From Isoetes taiwanensis (lineage: Eukaryota > Streptophyta > Lycopodiopsida > Isoetales > Isoetaceae), in contig JAJEKV010000003.1 of the NCBI GenBank assembly GCA_021234155.1, positions 29,185,166 through 29,249,165 on the forward strand: a DNA stretch of 64,000 nucleotides. The letters run 5' to 3'. The notes below the pieces were generated by a model. The model saw only the letters and a list, made by a program, of their open reading frames with translations. It was not told the DNA's origin and searched no databases. Shown piece after piece: positions 42,703 to 54,904 of the stretch. The stretch's first letter is position 1. Every line of letters begins with the position of its first letter. The translations under genes and the position numbers were made by a program.

Positions 42703-44278
42703 TGTGACGTTCCAAAGACAAAGATATCGCTCCCGGGGCGTACATTGTACTTTGCCACGCCACGCCACGACCGCCACCCCTGTTGGCGTGTGGTACGCCA
42801 ACGGATAGCCAGGTAAGTAGCCCTAGGGGGCAACTTGCTAGGAGTGTTCATATATTATTAATGTGCACATGTGCACATTAATGAGGGCACACCTTTCCAT
42901 GTTGGCATATTTTGCCACCTAGCCATTAAAGGCAAGTGGGCCCTTTCCAATTATCCCACATGCCAAATTGGATAATTGGAAACCCTAGCCTAAACCCCAT
43001 GTCTATTTAGGGTAGGAAAACCCTAGCTTGCTAGTTTTTTTAGTCCTTAGGGTTTTAGAGCTCGGTTTTGGCTGCCCGGAGCCAAAACCGCCTCCCAGAC
43101 GCCCGCCAAGCCGAATTGCACCATCGGTTCCCCCAATTAACCCATTTCAGGGGATGGTTGAACTCGAGTCGAGGAGCCACTCAAAGGATCAGGTATTTGG
43201 TCAATTTAATAGCTTAAACCGTCTTCTAATCATAGAATCAGTAGGTTTAGACTATTAAATTGCCCATAGCAGCTATCTAGATCTTAGATCTCGGACACTA
43301 ACTAAAGAACCTAACTCTATGATTAGATCTAGTTCTTTAGTTCTTCTGTGATGTATTGGGATGATGTATCTCTGTGAACTCCTTGTATTGGGAAGGGGGG
43401 TAGAGGCCCTAAAGCTTGTAGTTGATGCTCCTAGAGTAGCCTCTCTAGCACACTGTAGATTCGGCCTGTGTACAAGAGCCACACCTGGTTGTGGGTGAAG
43501 GGGCCGGCCGGCTAAGAAGGAGGTCCATGTCCTGACTCTTGAACGATCCCCCTGGTGTGTAAAGCCTACCGGGATCATTGTGACTAGGTCTAATGGCTTA
43601 CCACCGAGTGCGGGGTAAGGCATGGGCTCGACACCCGTGAAGTGGTGTACACTTTCCGGTGGGTTCACCGAATCGGGCAAAGGCCCTCTAGTCACCTTGA
43701 GCTAGCATGTAGATCTCGGAGGGAGTGATCCCTACCGCCCCCCATCGGAATCGGGAGGATGAGACCGGGGAATAGCCCCTTGGCTATGCATCCCGGGCGG
43801 GCTACTGATCAGTCCCCGACACTTTTCAGCCTACTACTCGCAAAGTGTGCAATGGGGGGGCGGATGGAGTGGACAACCCTATGCCATGTTCTTATGCCAG
43901 CCAACTCCATTGCCATGAATTACATGCCTGCAACGAACTCGGAGACCCAAGCCGTCCGGTCATCCTTTGAGTCTCGAGCCTTGGGTAGGATCCCCCTATG
44001 TGATGTGCTGATCTTTGTCTATGCAGATATGAGGAGGACCATCCTTCGAGATGGTCACAGGATGTTGATGTATGTGCTACTGACATGTATGTTTACGCTT
44101 CCGCAGCTAGGTAGGCCCTGAGGGAGACGGGGTAGAATGACACCTTCACTCTTCCCACTGAGACTCGTTACGGGTGCAGTGATATGTGGAGGGCCCTGTA
44201 TCAGCATGGAGCTGGTGTGGGGGAAGAACTCCTGTTTGTATACGGTGAGTGCACCGTATACGAGTAGGGGACGTCACA
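42703..44278 (+). repeat. 3' LTR
   Basis: It is 1,576 bp with the same TGTGACGT...ACGTCACA ends and the same 26-bp palindrome (42857-42882). Compared with the 5' LTR it shows many substitutions and one- to several-base indels, densest in 43060-43180 and 43440-43760. Confidence 0.95.
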
Positions 44279-44283
44279 ACATA
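44279..44283. repeat. Target-site duplication, right (ACATA)
   Basis: ACATA identical to 31097-31101 follows the terminal CA of the 3' LTR. Confidence 0.95.
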
Positions 44284-44297
44284 GCAGAAAAGGAGAG

Positions 44298-44530
44298 AGC
44301 ATCACCCATAGGGTGGAGAAAAGCGTCCCCCAACGGGTGGAGAACAATCATGTGAAAAGAAATATGCATCACCCTCGAGATGGAAATAAACAGCATCACC
44401 CGCAGGTGGAGATAGCATCACCCGTAGGGTGGAGAAAAGCGTCACCCAACGGGTGGAGAACAATCATGTGAAAAGAAATATGCGTCACCCTCGAGGTGGA
44501 AATAAACAGCATCATAGATGGAGAATAATG
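44298..44530. repeat. 114-bp minisatellite of short ATCACCC/GGGTGG hairpins
   Basis: Two units (44298 and 44412) contain the series CATCACCC-ATA-GGGTGG, GTC(A/C)CCCAACGGGTGG and CATCACCCTCGAG(A/G)TGG. Each is a small foldback of CACCC and GGGTG. Confidence 0.85.
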
Positions 44531-44559
44531 CGGCATGATGCCGAAAAAAAAAAATATTA

Positions 44560-45420
44560 TTATAGCCACACCCAAGATGAATAACAATAAAGAGTGCAGG
44601 AACAAACATATGTGAAAAAACGACGCGCGCCCCTAACAAGCAGGGCGGGAAGGGAGGGAAGCAATGAGAATGGAATAAGTGCTGCTGTGAGAAGACGCCG
44701 ATAACCGGTCTCGAATGGAGAAGAGCCTTATATAATGGCTCGTCCCTGCCCAGAATGACGATCCGATGGTTCGGATCGATGCAATTGATGTTCATGCAAT
44801 ACTCATGGGGCTAATTTAAGACTAATAAGGTCAACTTGACTTAGCGTCTTTAATTCTAAAGCAAGGCTGCATAGCGTATAAGGTCAAGTCAGCTTTAGCA
44901 TCTATAATTGTATAGCAATGCAGCATCAACTCGCTTAAAGTGAACATGTAGAATCATTTTTAGAATTTGGAACATGGTTAGAATATGTACGGTTTTGAGA
45001 AATGAACTACACACACCACGTTGACGATAAAAATGCTTCAATATTAATTGCCATACCATCTACCTGATCACAGTTATAAAAGTTGGCCCAGCCAACACAT
45101 GTTGCCAAAGATGAAATTTAAATGTAATTTTCCACCATGAATGTTTCTCTATAACAGAAGATACGTAGCATCAAGCAAATACTTATACGATCCATTACAT
45201 TGTGCTTTTTCAAGGTCAAAATTACTTGCATGCTCAGTTGCACAACACTCTTGCATGAGAGGGAAATTTCTCATCAAATAATTGTATATATGAGCACATT
45301 ATGAAAACCTTTAACTGCATCTGAACATAACCATATGTACATTATGAAGAGCTCAAATGTTTTAGAATGTTATTCTTGCAATACATTTCCAATCAACTTC
45401 GAAAATATTATGGCCTATAT
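44560..45420. other. Gene-free stretch
   Basis: No gene was recognised. A diffuse repeat of AGGTCAA.TTGACTTAGCGTCT and AGGTCAAGTCAGCTTTAGCATCT is seen at 44830 and 44880. Confidence 0.4.
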
Positions 45421-45423
45421 ATT

Positions 45424-46940
45424 TCAACTCAAATTAATGGTATATACATTAAACCGTCTGTTTAGTTTGATAGACTTTGTATTTTCTGTTGTGTTTAGAT
45501 TCCCAATAGCATCTGCCACCACATCTGAAAATGGCCTTATATCTGCTTCTCTCAGCCACGCACCTTCTACTGCTTGCAGCTGAGATCCAGAATTTCCATT
45601 TGCAATTGCTTCAGTCATTATAGATACCAAATGAAGGGTCCTTTTAATGCATGATTTGATGGATCTAATAATATACAATGATCTCTAGAATCAATGTTCA
45701 TTTGGATCGATGCCGCAGCAACAGAATCAATCTTTGCAAGTGAAATCTATGGTTTACCATATGAAGTCTATCTGTACCCTAGCAGCTATTAAACGTGATC
45801 GTGATCTTGCCCCCAATATGGCCACATTTCTTTGTTACAAAAGCTTGATCTTCTATGTGAATTCCTGCTTTACCACGTTCGACAAACATCTTCACAAGCT
45901 TAATAGTGGTTGTGGTCTGGCAAATCCAGTATTAGCATTAGCAATAAGAAGAGCCAGAAAATCAACATAAGAAGTCCTAGATCTTTGTTCCTTGCTCATG
46001 CTTTGTCTTGGCTTTCTGACGTTCTAACTTTTTTAATACCATATCCATTTGAAGTAGAAGCCCAGACTGCCTAACACATAAATTGTATAAATATTTGGCC
46101 ATCTGAGCAACTTGAACTAGATCAAGGAAACCAAAAGTCCTTGGACATGTCCTTGATGAGATTTGAGCATGTACCACAGCTTCTTAAGGCCAATAGAGAG
46201 ATTGACATTTGATAAAGCTATCAATGAGGTTTTGCAACTACAAATAGCAAAATCCTATAGTAGAATGAGACCAGCATTCTAATGAAACCAATAAACATAG
46301 TATCATGAAGGTAACTATCGCAATCAACAGCAATGAATTTTAAAAAAAAAGCCCAAATAGTCAATGCTTGGCCCTTCCACATTATATCAACCACTACAGT
46401 TGTTGGATGTTGGTAAAGGGCCTTCAAGACCATAAATCCCTTGTCATTTGAAATCTATTCTGCAGCTTTATGTCAATCCCTCATGTAGAATATAATCCCT
46501 TATGTTTAATATGGATGCCATAAATTTATGTAGGAATTTAGGTAGTCTTACCACTGCCTCAACCTTAATACAACCATGTATTTAGAATCGATTATCTCTG
46601 ATCATCTAAGTATATTCAGTCCTAAAGGAATTTTGAGTCTACCCTGCATATTCTTGCAGAGTTCTAACACGTCTATGGGTTCTAAAGGTCCTACTGTTGA
46701 CGCAGGTCCTGGCTGCAAACTCTAAAACCTGATTATGTTTGGAAGGGTCTTTGGCGAACCCATTGAAAGGGCCAATACCTTCACCAAGTTTGGATAAAAG
46801 AGATTTACCTCTGCCGAGATAGAAGTCGTCGTTGCCCAACAAACCTTCATTGTTCTGTCAATCAAAACAACAAATACAAATGAGACGCCTGCACCTGAAA
46901 GCACGAAGTGCAAAAAGGATAATTATTACAAAGAAATCTA
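45424..46940 (-). pseudogene. Possible multi-exon host gene remnant, unrecognised
   Basis: On the minus strand several separate open pieces have good protein character: LLSKLGEGIGPFNGFAKDPS near 46800-46740, FLDLVQVAQMAKYLYNLC near 46125-46070 followed by a lysine-rich helix, and EAIANGNSGSQLQAVEGAWL with READIRPFSDVVADAIGNL near 45620-45490. Gaps between them are AT-rich like introns. I recognise no family and did not find clean splice sites for all pieces. The small ORFs on the other strand look like shadows. It may be a decayed gene interrupted by the repeats to its right. Confidence 0.3.
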
Positions 46941-46942
46941 TT

Positions 46943-47295
46943 GTATGACTGCCAAAGTGCACATGCATATACCTTGAGCTTGTTGCCCTTTGCTGTTGGA
47001 TTAATGTCCTTAGAACTTGATGAGTCAATGGGTTCAAGTGTTGATCTGGGAGCCATATTCAAGCTTTGATTCTTTTACAAGGCTGAAAGCTTCAATTGAC
47101 GACATATACAATGCAAGTGTATGACTGCCAAAGTGCACATGCATATACCTTGAGCTTGTTGCCCTTTGCTGCTGGATTAATGTCCTTAGAACTTGATGAG
47201 TCAATGGGTTTAAGTGTTGACCTGGGAGCCATATTCAAGCTTTGATTCTTTTACAAGGCTGAAAGCTTCAACTGACGACATATACAATGCAAGTC
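46943..47295. repeat. 176-bp tandem duplication
   Basis: GTATGACTGCCAAAGTGCAC begins both units (46943 and 47119). The two copies differ by only a few bases. Confidence 0.9.
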
Positions 47296-47436
47296 TCCAG
47301 GTAATGAAGCACCTCCAAGCCTGCATAAAATGACTCGAAAAAGAGAAGAGCATGATGATTCCACATGGGCTGATCAAATCTGGACCGTCCGATTTAGGGC
47401 GACAAACAAAACAGACAAACACTAAAATTTTATAAT

Positions 47437-47575
<139 letters not shown>

Positions 47576-47579
47576 CATT

Positions 47580-48818
47580 ATTGTCCCTTGTGCCCTGAGG
47601 CCCGTGGACTTATGTAGCATGGGCGAGCTCCCTTACGGGTGCTACTAGCTCATCACGCTGGTTTACAATGTAACCTTTTTTGAAGGCTTCACTTTTCTCT
47701 ATTAATACCGGCACCCCGCTTTGGATCGGCTTCAAGGCCGTGCACGGGTGCGTCGTTATCAATCAGCTTTGAGCTGAGCATTTCAGGGCGGGTATGGTCC
47801 GCCTCTCAGGCGGTTCATAATAGAAGCCCTTTTCTTTATGTACTTCTCGGTGTCTTGCCGTCATTTCCCGTATTGCGTCTGCCAGATCCCTCATTGTTTC
47901 TGACCTTGCCATCATGATGTGTACAGGCTAACCCCACCTTACATTTCTGTACTTGTTCCTGATGTCTTCATATACCGGGCATTTATTTAGCATATGATCT
48001 TCATCTTCCACTTCCCCTCTGTCACAAATTCTGCATGTCCGGTCCTCCCTCTCTATTCTCCGCCATCTGTCCTTTTCGATTCTTAGGTCATGGCTTCCCA
48101 TTCTGAATCTTGCTAGGGCATCCTTCCTGGCTTTTCCTATGAAGTTATCCTGATACATCTGTTGTCCTATTTGCTGTCCCGGGTTGAATACTGTCATAAG
48201 CCATATTGTCTTGGGCCCCGTGTGATTTTGCAGCCAGGCTTGTGTGGCTTTGTTTGCCCATTCATCCCTCCATTCTCCCTCACTAATGAGGTCGCTCAGG
48301 TTCATCCCCATTTTTCTTGTCCACACTGCCACATCCCTAAACCAACTGTTATTCTCGATTATGTGTGCTTTCGCTGACTCATTGATCGCAATATTCGCTA
48401 ACTTATTCTTACTGATGGTCTTTTCCCATGCTCTTACTTCCATCGGTTTCTGCCCTGTCTCATATACTATAGTTGTTTGTGGTGTATTCGTTCTCAGCTT
48501 GAATTCCTGTTTGTGCTATTGCCTGTAAATTCCTTCCTGCTTTTCCCATTTTTTCTCTGTCAGGCCCGGTCCCCAGGCCTCTGCTCCATATAGCTGTGTA
48601 GTTGCAACTACTGCGCTGAACAAATAGCATTTGATTTCCCAATTTATTATCCTGCTTTTGTTGCAGAAGTTTTTCATATTGTAGTAGCTTCCGATAGCTG
48701 TTTGGAATCTTGTATCTGCCCCTTTAGCCCATTTTCCTGTGCCATGCGTATCGTATCCCAGATACCTGTATTCTGTTGATTCTTCTAGCTCTGTTCCCAG
48801 ATACCTAAACGGATGCAC
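47580..48818 (-). mobile_element. LINE ORF2 C-terminal part and 3' UTR, family A
   Basis: Minus strand 48818-48516 reads PFRYLGTELEESTEYRYLGY and GSYYNMKNFCNKSRIINW, homologous to the thumb region at 9.05-9.4 kb. 48443-47928 continues with WLQNHTGPKTIWLMTVFNPG and ends in a Cys motif, CRICDRGEVEDEDHMLNKC. One frame change lies between them. From 47927 to 47580 is a GC-rich 3' UTR ending at the GATA tract. The RT and endonuclease are missing, so this is a 5'-truncated LINE insertion, as is common. It shows the C-terminus that the copy at 9 kb lacks. Confidence 0.88.
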
Positions 48819-48895
48819 ATTTTGACTAAAAAATTTATCTATTTAGTTGGCCAAGCTTTGATCCATGGAGTAGATGGTACAACTATAATGTGGAT

Positions 48896-49144
48896 ATTCA
48901 CACGGGGGGTTACTCCGGGCATCGAGAGCTGTCGGATAGGCATATTTGCCCTTTATTCCTTGATCTGGACCATACATAGCGATCCTCGTTTATGGGGTAT
49001 GCCTGTACAAGTTTTTGTACATGGTATATTGAGGTTTATAAAATACTATAAGATTTGAGGGAATGTACTTAATGGTGTTAATACTGTACATGTATTGTAA
49101 GTTCTTAGGGGCTCTCGCTGCCCTACGTAACCCCCCGTGTGAAT
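48896..49144. mobile_element. MITE-like element with 34-bp inverted ends
   Basis: ATTCACACGGGGGGTTAC plus 16 more bases at 48896-48929 is mirrored at 49111-49144, 30 of 34 positions. The 249-bp body is AT-rich and non-coding. Homology to 29.7 kb extends beyond the right end to a GGGCCCTTCGGGCCC stem-loop at about 49265, so the ends may be internal to a larger repeat. Confidence 0.6.
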
Positions 49145-49287
49145 ATGGACCCAAACCAAAGGGGGTTTCAGGGGGATTGTAATTTTAAAATGTTAGATGC
49201 AATGGTTTAAATTAATTAATGTTAATGGTAGTTATGTGTTGGTTGTTGTATTAAAAAAATTTTTGGGCCCTTCGGGCCCTTAGGGAA
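48929..49287 (-). repeat. Dispersed repeat with GGCCC hairpin, copy 2
   Basis: This is the reverse-orientation match to 29726-30085, ending at the GGGCCCTTCGGGCCCTTA word. Confidence 0.75.
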
Positions 49288-49289
49288 AC

Positions 49290-50600
49290 AAAGAGATGGC
49301 AACATATCTTGTGTAGAAAAATATTGGTAACATTAAACATAAGAAAAGTTCAACGGAACAAATATAAGAAAAGTGCAATAGAACAAACACGTAATGAATA
49401 GCAACTTTAGAATATGGGGCTTCTTGCAAAACCATAGTGCCTATATCTTGTCAAAACTATACCACCTATATGTTTGACAAATAAGATAGATAGTAGTTTT
49501 AACGTCACGATACCATATAAGGATACCTATATAAGGATACCATATAGTTTTATACCTATATAAGGATGAGATACCATAGGACCATAGGAATTGATATTGC
49601 AACAACCATAGATTGCAACCACCGTAGATGGTGAAGCTTCAAATTTGATGTTTAAAGAACAAATAGGGACTTGAACCCAATGCATGCTTGCAAAATTGAG
49701 TGCTTAAATCTTGCCAAACCATACCAGCTACATCTTCATCAAATAAGGATGAGGTACTACACAAATTGATATTGCAAGCACCATATATGGTGAATGTAAT
49801 ATATCTGGGGCGTAGAAGAACAGCATTTGTATTTCTTGATATACATGTTTTACCATGAACACAGGTTTAAAAAATAACGAAAGAGTTAAAACCTTGCTTG
49901 CCATGCGCAATGCGAATGGCTGAGTGGCAGTTGAATGGCTGAGCAGCAGTTGAAATCTGCTTGTGAATCTATGCAACTAAAGCCAAGAACATGATCTATG
50001 TACATAACAGGCAACAAAGGGTAACTCATACCATTCTCATTCACGAAAGTTATTGCCCCAGTTCTAGTTGTAGCCTCTTTACTCCTTCTATCGATTATAT
50101 TAATCTGCCAAAACTAGTATAGCACCAAGGTATCCGAGCTCTAACATGCAGATTCATGGAACTTACGTGCATGCACCTCTACTGCAACAATACTTGGAAT
50201 ATTGGACAAATATGCATTGCATACTAAACTTGCTCGGATTTTAGCATCATTGAAGAATGAGCATCTTCCCATACCGTTGTGAAGGACGCAGCAAGCTCAT
50301 CATGCCCTGAATAAAAAAAATCATATGCTAAATCAAACACTAAATAAAGCTCAAATCACAAGAAACTGAGCTCAACTTGAACTAATTGCAGATTGAACAA
50401 ACGTATATTTATGCGTTTAGCTGTGTGTGGCTACGACAGAAGGCACGTTTACCTCTCCAAAAACTGCAGCAGAAAAGAACGAATCATTTGACTGCAAAGA
50501 AACTAATGGTGTGGAATAGATGAAAAAGGGCTTGCCGGAGGAGAGAGCATAAGTTAAGGCGCTGTCCTCCGCCGGAATCAACCTTGGAGAAAACACAGAG
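49290..50600. other. Gene-free stretch
   Basis: AT-rich DNA with a short GGATACC(A)TATA repeat near 49518-49572. No gene was recognised until the LRR receptor fragment. Confidence 0.4.
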
Positions 50601-50608
50601 TGCAAAAG

Positions 50609-51090
50609 ATGAACGTTTGGTTGCCGTCGCCTGAATGGGTTTTTTTGAATAGAATCATGATCTTAAGCTTCGTTTTTTGTTTGGAGCTTCTAATTATGGC
50701 CGAATCTTCTTCTCTGCAAAAAGATGCAAAGATTTTGGCCACTTTAAAGGCCTCCATCGACGACCCACATAAATTTCTGACAAGCTGGGATGATTCCAAC
50801 TCCAGTGCATGCAACTGGGCTGGGATTTTTTGCGACGAATCGTCAGAATCAGTTCTAAAAATTGATATCTCTGATAAGAATCTGGGAGGCGAGCTGGGCT
50901 CAGAAATCGGAAAGCTTCAAAATCTGTAAAGCCTAAATCTGGCAAACAACAATTTCTCAGGATCCATACCACCGGAGCTGGTGAATTGTGTGCATCTTTC
51001 GTATCTAAATCTGAGCAACAACAGCTTTGGTGTGCACATTCCGGTGGATGAGCTTGTGGGTTTGCCGGAGTTGGAGGTTTTGGACCTGTG
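50609..51090 (+). pseudogene. LRR receptor-like protein, N-terminal fragment
   Basis: From the ATG at 50609 a hydrophobic, signal-peptide-like segment (FLNRIMILSFVFCLELLIMA) is followed by an LRRNT_2 domain (DAKILATLKASIDDP, WDDSNSSACNWAGIFCD) and LRRs (LKIDISDKNLGGELGSEIG, LNLANNNFSGSIPPEL, LSYLNLSNNSFG, ELEVLDLW). Plant LRR receptor kinases and receptor proteins use such ectodomains at the plasma membrane. A TAA at 50927 interrupts an LQNL-SLNL repeat where Gln is normal, and after LEVLDLW at about 51088 the sequence changes abruptly to repeat DNA. No transmembrane or kinase domain remains. I prefer 50609 over the upstream GTG because the peptide then has a normal signal sequence. Confidence 0.85.
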
Positions 51091-51330
51091 GATGTTGAAC
51101 CCTAAAAAAACCCTAAAAATAATGGGAGGATATCCACCACAGGATTTGCCCCTTTTCTAAAATCAACGGCTAACAAAAGGGTACACTCTAGAAATACTAT
51201 TTAGTACACATGGATGAATACAGCCACCAAATCATATGAAAACCTTAGAGAAAACAGTACAAAAACAGAAAAAAAACCCCCTGTTATAATGCTAGATATT
51301 CATGCCAAATTTAAAGTTTCATAGGATACA
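51091..51330 (+). mobile_element. Helitron-related repeat fragment that interrupts the LRR gene
   Basis: The reverse complement of 51125-51300 matches the body of the Helitron-like end at 27330-27450 (GGTTTTCATATGATTT, CATTATAACAGGGGG). No terminal hairpin is present here, so the fragment is incomplete. Confidence 0.5.
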
Positions 51331-51445
51331 AAATTTAAAAGTCCCCCTCAAAAAACCAATGTTATAGATGATTAAATAAATGTAAAAATCTCAAAGGGTT
51401 ACTTTTACAAAACATGCTTCTTAAAAATGAAATATAGGCAGACAT

Positions 51446-51605
51446 ACATTAGTGGAATGCAAGTTTTAAAGGCATGTTGTGTAGATAGAAACATGAAAGT
51501 TTTAAAGGCATGTTACATTAGTGGAATGCAAGTTTTAAAGGCATGTTGTGTAGATAGGAACATGAAAATTTTAAAGGCATATTGTGTAGATAGAAACTTG
51601 AAATT
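51446..51605. repeat. 69-bp tandem repeat (with 36-bp subrepeat)
   Basis: ACATTAGTGGAATGCAAGTT begins units at 51446 and 51515. A TTTTAAAGGCATGTTGTGTA phrase repeats about every 36 bp, five times in all. Confidence 0.9.
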
Positions 51606-51609
51606 TGAT

Positions 51610-54600
51610 TAATTAGGTCGAAAAGTCCCAAGTTCCTTTACCGAATCAAACACAAAGTTCAAAATATCTAGGTGATGTGAGAACTCCACGAAGAAATTAG
51701 AGGAACTTATGGAAGATGCAACTTCACATAAGGATTTTTTTCATGTTTTCTCGCTCAACTATCATATCTAGTTTTTTTACCCAGTACTATGGAGAAGCAT
51801 GTAACACTACATTTATCTTAAATTCTTTTCATATTTTCTCGTGCAAACAGCTATCATATGTAGATTTTTAGCCAAGACTATGTAGAAGCGTGTAACACTG
51901 CATTTTGTTGCAGAATATCCATTGGCAAAATGTTGATAAGGATGCAATTGCATTGACTAGTTGAGATGCGTTTGCATTGCTTTTGAGCTTTTTGAGAAAA
52001 ATATTGAAGGTTAGAGTTCTCCAACTTAGACACATTTAGTTCAATTTTGCAAGTCCATAAGTGAGATTCTTTTGACTTAAAGAAGAAACTACTTTGCCAC
52101 GAGTTGGGCAAAAGAAATGTCCGCGGTGGCCTTGGCCGCCGCGATAATTTTTTTGTATATATAATGGTTGAAAAAACATGTTAAAGATTGATAAAATATC
52201 CTTACATCATATATTAGAGATTGCCAATTGGGAAATGAAATTTGTCAAATCCTTGTACTTTACACTTTAGGAATGCTTTAAGATCTTGCGAATCACGATG
52301 ATTGAGAAGGCACACATATGTAGATATTATTATGGGGCCATTTTAAAAGCTTCGTGGTTTGAAAAAATACATATCATATGAATGGAGGTTTTTAGGACCT
52401 AATAATTTGTGTTTCCTTGCTAACATATTGTGCCGACTTTCTTAACGGCATGGTTGCCCTTTAGGCTCTATAGAAATTTGGGTGCCGAATTCCTTAATGG
52501 CATGGTTGCCATGGAAAGCGAAACTTGGGATATGTTAAGTCCTTTGTATATATTTTTTTTAGGATATGTTGTCCTTGTATATATTTTTTTTTGGACTCTA
52601 CGAGGCACAACTTTGGCGCCTAAAACAGCCAACCAGGAGCTCTGTTACTTCGAGACAAGAGTCTGATAATCCATGCAAGTTCTTCTGCTACATAAATCCG
52701 CTGCTGTAGCAATGGCAGTGGTAGTTCAGATGCTCAAAATGCCTTGTGTGCCCTCAAATGGCCCTGTGGCACACAAATGATTCCCCTGCTGTAGAATGCC
52801 AGTGATTTAGAAAGGGAATTTTTTGCTTTGTGCTGCATGTGCAACTCCCTTGGACAATAAGCGTGATGCCTGGAGCTCAGATAGCCGGTTATAAATGGTG
52901 CTCAAAGGACAGATCCGAACGCACCAGGTCCAGTAATAAATATGCTGTTGAAGGTTCGTTTTGCCTTTTTTGTGATATTATGGCCATCGATTTTTATCTA
53001 GTCTACTCAAGATGCCTCAATGTCTGGACGAATTAATCTAAAAAACAAATGCTGCTGATGCAATACGAGGCGATCCCTATCAGGTTTGATCTGATACTTG
53101 TTGAATTGTCTTGTTATTTTTGAAATATGTATAAAGTGTTGTGCTCTGATGTAAGAGAGCAGAATGGAAGAATGGAAGCAAGTACAATTGTTATTAGTAG
53201 GTTAAATAGGTGTATTATGGTGCGTAGATGCATTAGACAGCTCCTGTTGCTAAAAGAATTTGCTTCTCAGATTTGTAGTTCTAGGTGATAATATTCAATT
53301 GTAGATGAATTTCTTATAAGTAAAGGACTGAATATATCCTGTGCTGGTGCCAGCAAACACTGCAATAGATGGCTGCTTGGTTATTGCTAGCTTTGCAGCT
53401 AGTATGCATGAGTAGAGTTGTATGCAATAGACTTATTTGGCTTCTGCATATTTTAGATTGCTGGTGGCTTTGGCTTCCCTCGGATAGTCTTGAATGTAAT
53501 GCTGCTTGCGATTGTATATGTTTACAGCAAGGAACAGAAAAAGCTTGGTTGCATGCTCGGTATGGCAGGCACAAGTAGATCCTGGTATGGCAGGCACAAA
53601 CATGCCTTGACTATGGATTTAAGGTTGTATATTATGGTGAAACTTGTATATGATGGCTCTCATAATTTTATGGCTTAAAATTGATGCTCTATATTTTGTC
53701 TCACTAATTTAGGAATCTAATGGGAAACATAGTCCATGGTATGTTGTGGTGAGCAGCATAATACCTTGTTTTTCTCTCATAATACATTTAACGCATGGCA
53801 TATTTGCTTACTACTTGTATTTAATTGTTGAATTTAAGGGGTGAAGGGCGATGAGCCATGATGTTTTACAGCTTACCTCTGACGCCCCTTGTCTTGTTAC
53901 CATGATTTGCTAACATTGGCATTGTTTGGGTGCAGGTAAATAAAACATCATCTCCTTGATTTGCTTTCAGTGGTTAGAGTTACATTGGATTGGATGCGTG
54001 AAGACCAATGAGCTTCTATAGTGCATTATAAAATGTGGATCCAAAGAGCTTCTAAAATGGATAACGAAAAGTGGTGAGATCTATCCAATATCAATTCACT
54101 ACAGAACAATAATTGTACGTGTAATGCTTGGATACTGTTTGACCATATATGAATACTTGGGAAATGAAAGATTATCATATAGTTCTATCTAGATTTCAAT
54201 GTTGAATGACTACTATATATTAACAAATTAATGTTTGTGATATATATATATATGACATTTTGATTTCAAAACTATGGAAGACTTCTATTGATGAATATGT
54301 TGACATGATTAATATTAATATGATTGAACACATTACCCTTGAAAAGGATAATTTAATTGATTAAACATGCAAGGTCTTAATTTTTACATGGAAAAGGATT
54401 TCAATTATATTACGAATATTAAAGATGTAACTAATTAGTGAATATAAATTTACAAGGTCTAATGGTTTGGAGAGTGCCTGATGTGGCCTGGCTTAAAAAC
54501 CAGGGTGGATATTTTGGGTTGTTTACATCCTGAATGAAACTGTATATTGTAAATTGTGCATTGTATAGCGTGTATATCTGGATGTAAATGTTTTAGAAAT

Positions 54601-54900
54601 GGTTTCTAAAAACGGTGTTAGGGCATCAAACTCTAGTTCCTTACGAGGTAATTTGGACCTAAGGCCCTTTTTCCACGACATTCCTATCTTATATTTATCA
54701 AGATACTATTGGGCCACATAGGCATATAAGACAAGCTAGCTTTTCCATTGGAACTTTTAAGACATGTCATATATGAGGACGTACAACTTTGAAGTCTTAT
54801 TTTCTTCCAAGGGAAACCCCCCGCCACAAAATATGACATGAAAACTTATCCAATCAGAGACATTCTTTTCGGAAAACTTAGGAAAAAAAAAAAAAACTGG
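51610..54900. other. Long stretch without recognised gene
   Basis: AT-rich DNA. Features seen are a duplicated TAACGGCATGGTTGCC phrase at 52444/52496, the palindrome at 52122-52143, a TA dinucleotide run at 54240 and many short non-homologous frames. A few acceptor-like words do not lead into recognisable exons. Confidence 0.4.
52112..52150. repeat. Dispersed GC palindrome, copy 2 (inverted)
   Basis: CGCGGTGGCC-TT-GGCCGCCGCG at 52122-52143 has one mismatch in the stem. Read on the minus strand it gives the same TTATCGCGGCGGCCAAGGCC context as the copies at 24.3 and 63.3 kb. Confidence 0.85.
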
Positions 54901-54904
54901 ACAG

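Larger units (their letters stand above)
31102..44278 (+). mobile_element. LTR retrotransposon (Ty3/chromovirus) carrying a histone H3-like gene
   Basis: The element is 13,177 bp, with LTRs of 1,582 and 1,576 bp ending in the 8-bp inverted repeat TGTGACGT/ACGTCACA, a tRNA-Met type primer site, a purine tract and a 5-bp target duplication. Order inside: H3-like gene, second accessory gene, gag, protease, RT, RNase H, integrase, chromodomain. RT-RH before integrase plus a chromodomain places it with chromoviruses of the Ty3 group. About 4.3 kb between primer site and gag is occupied by the two accessory genes, each with its own TATA box. Pol has many frame breaks and the LTRs differ by many substitutions and small indels, so it is either old or contains assembly errors. 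Confidence 0.95.
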
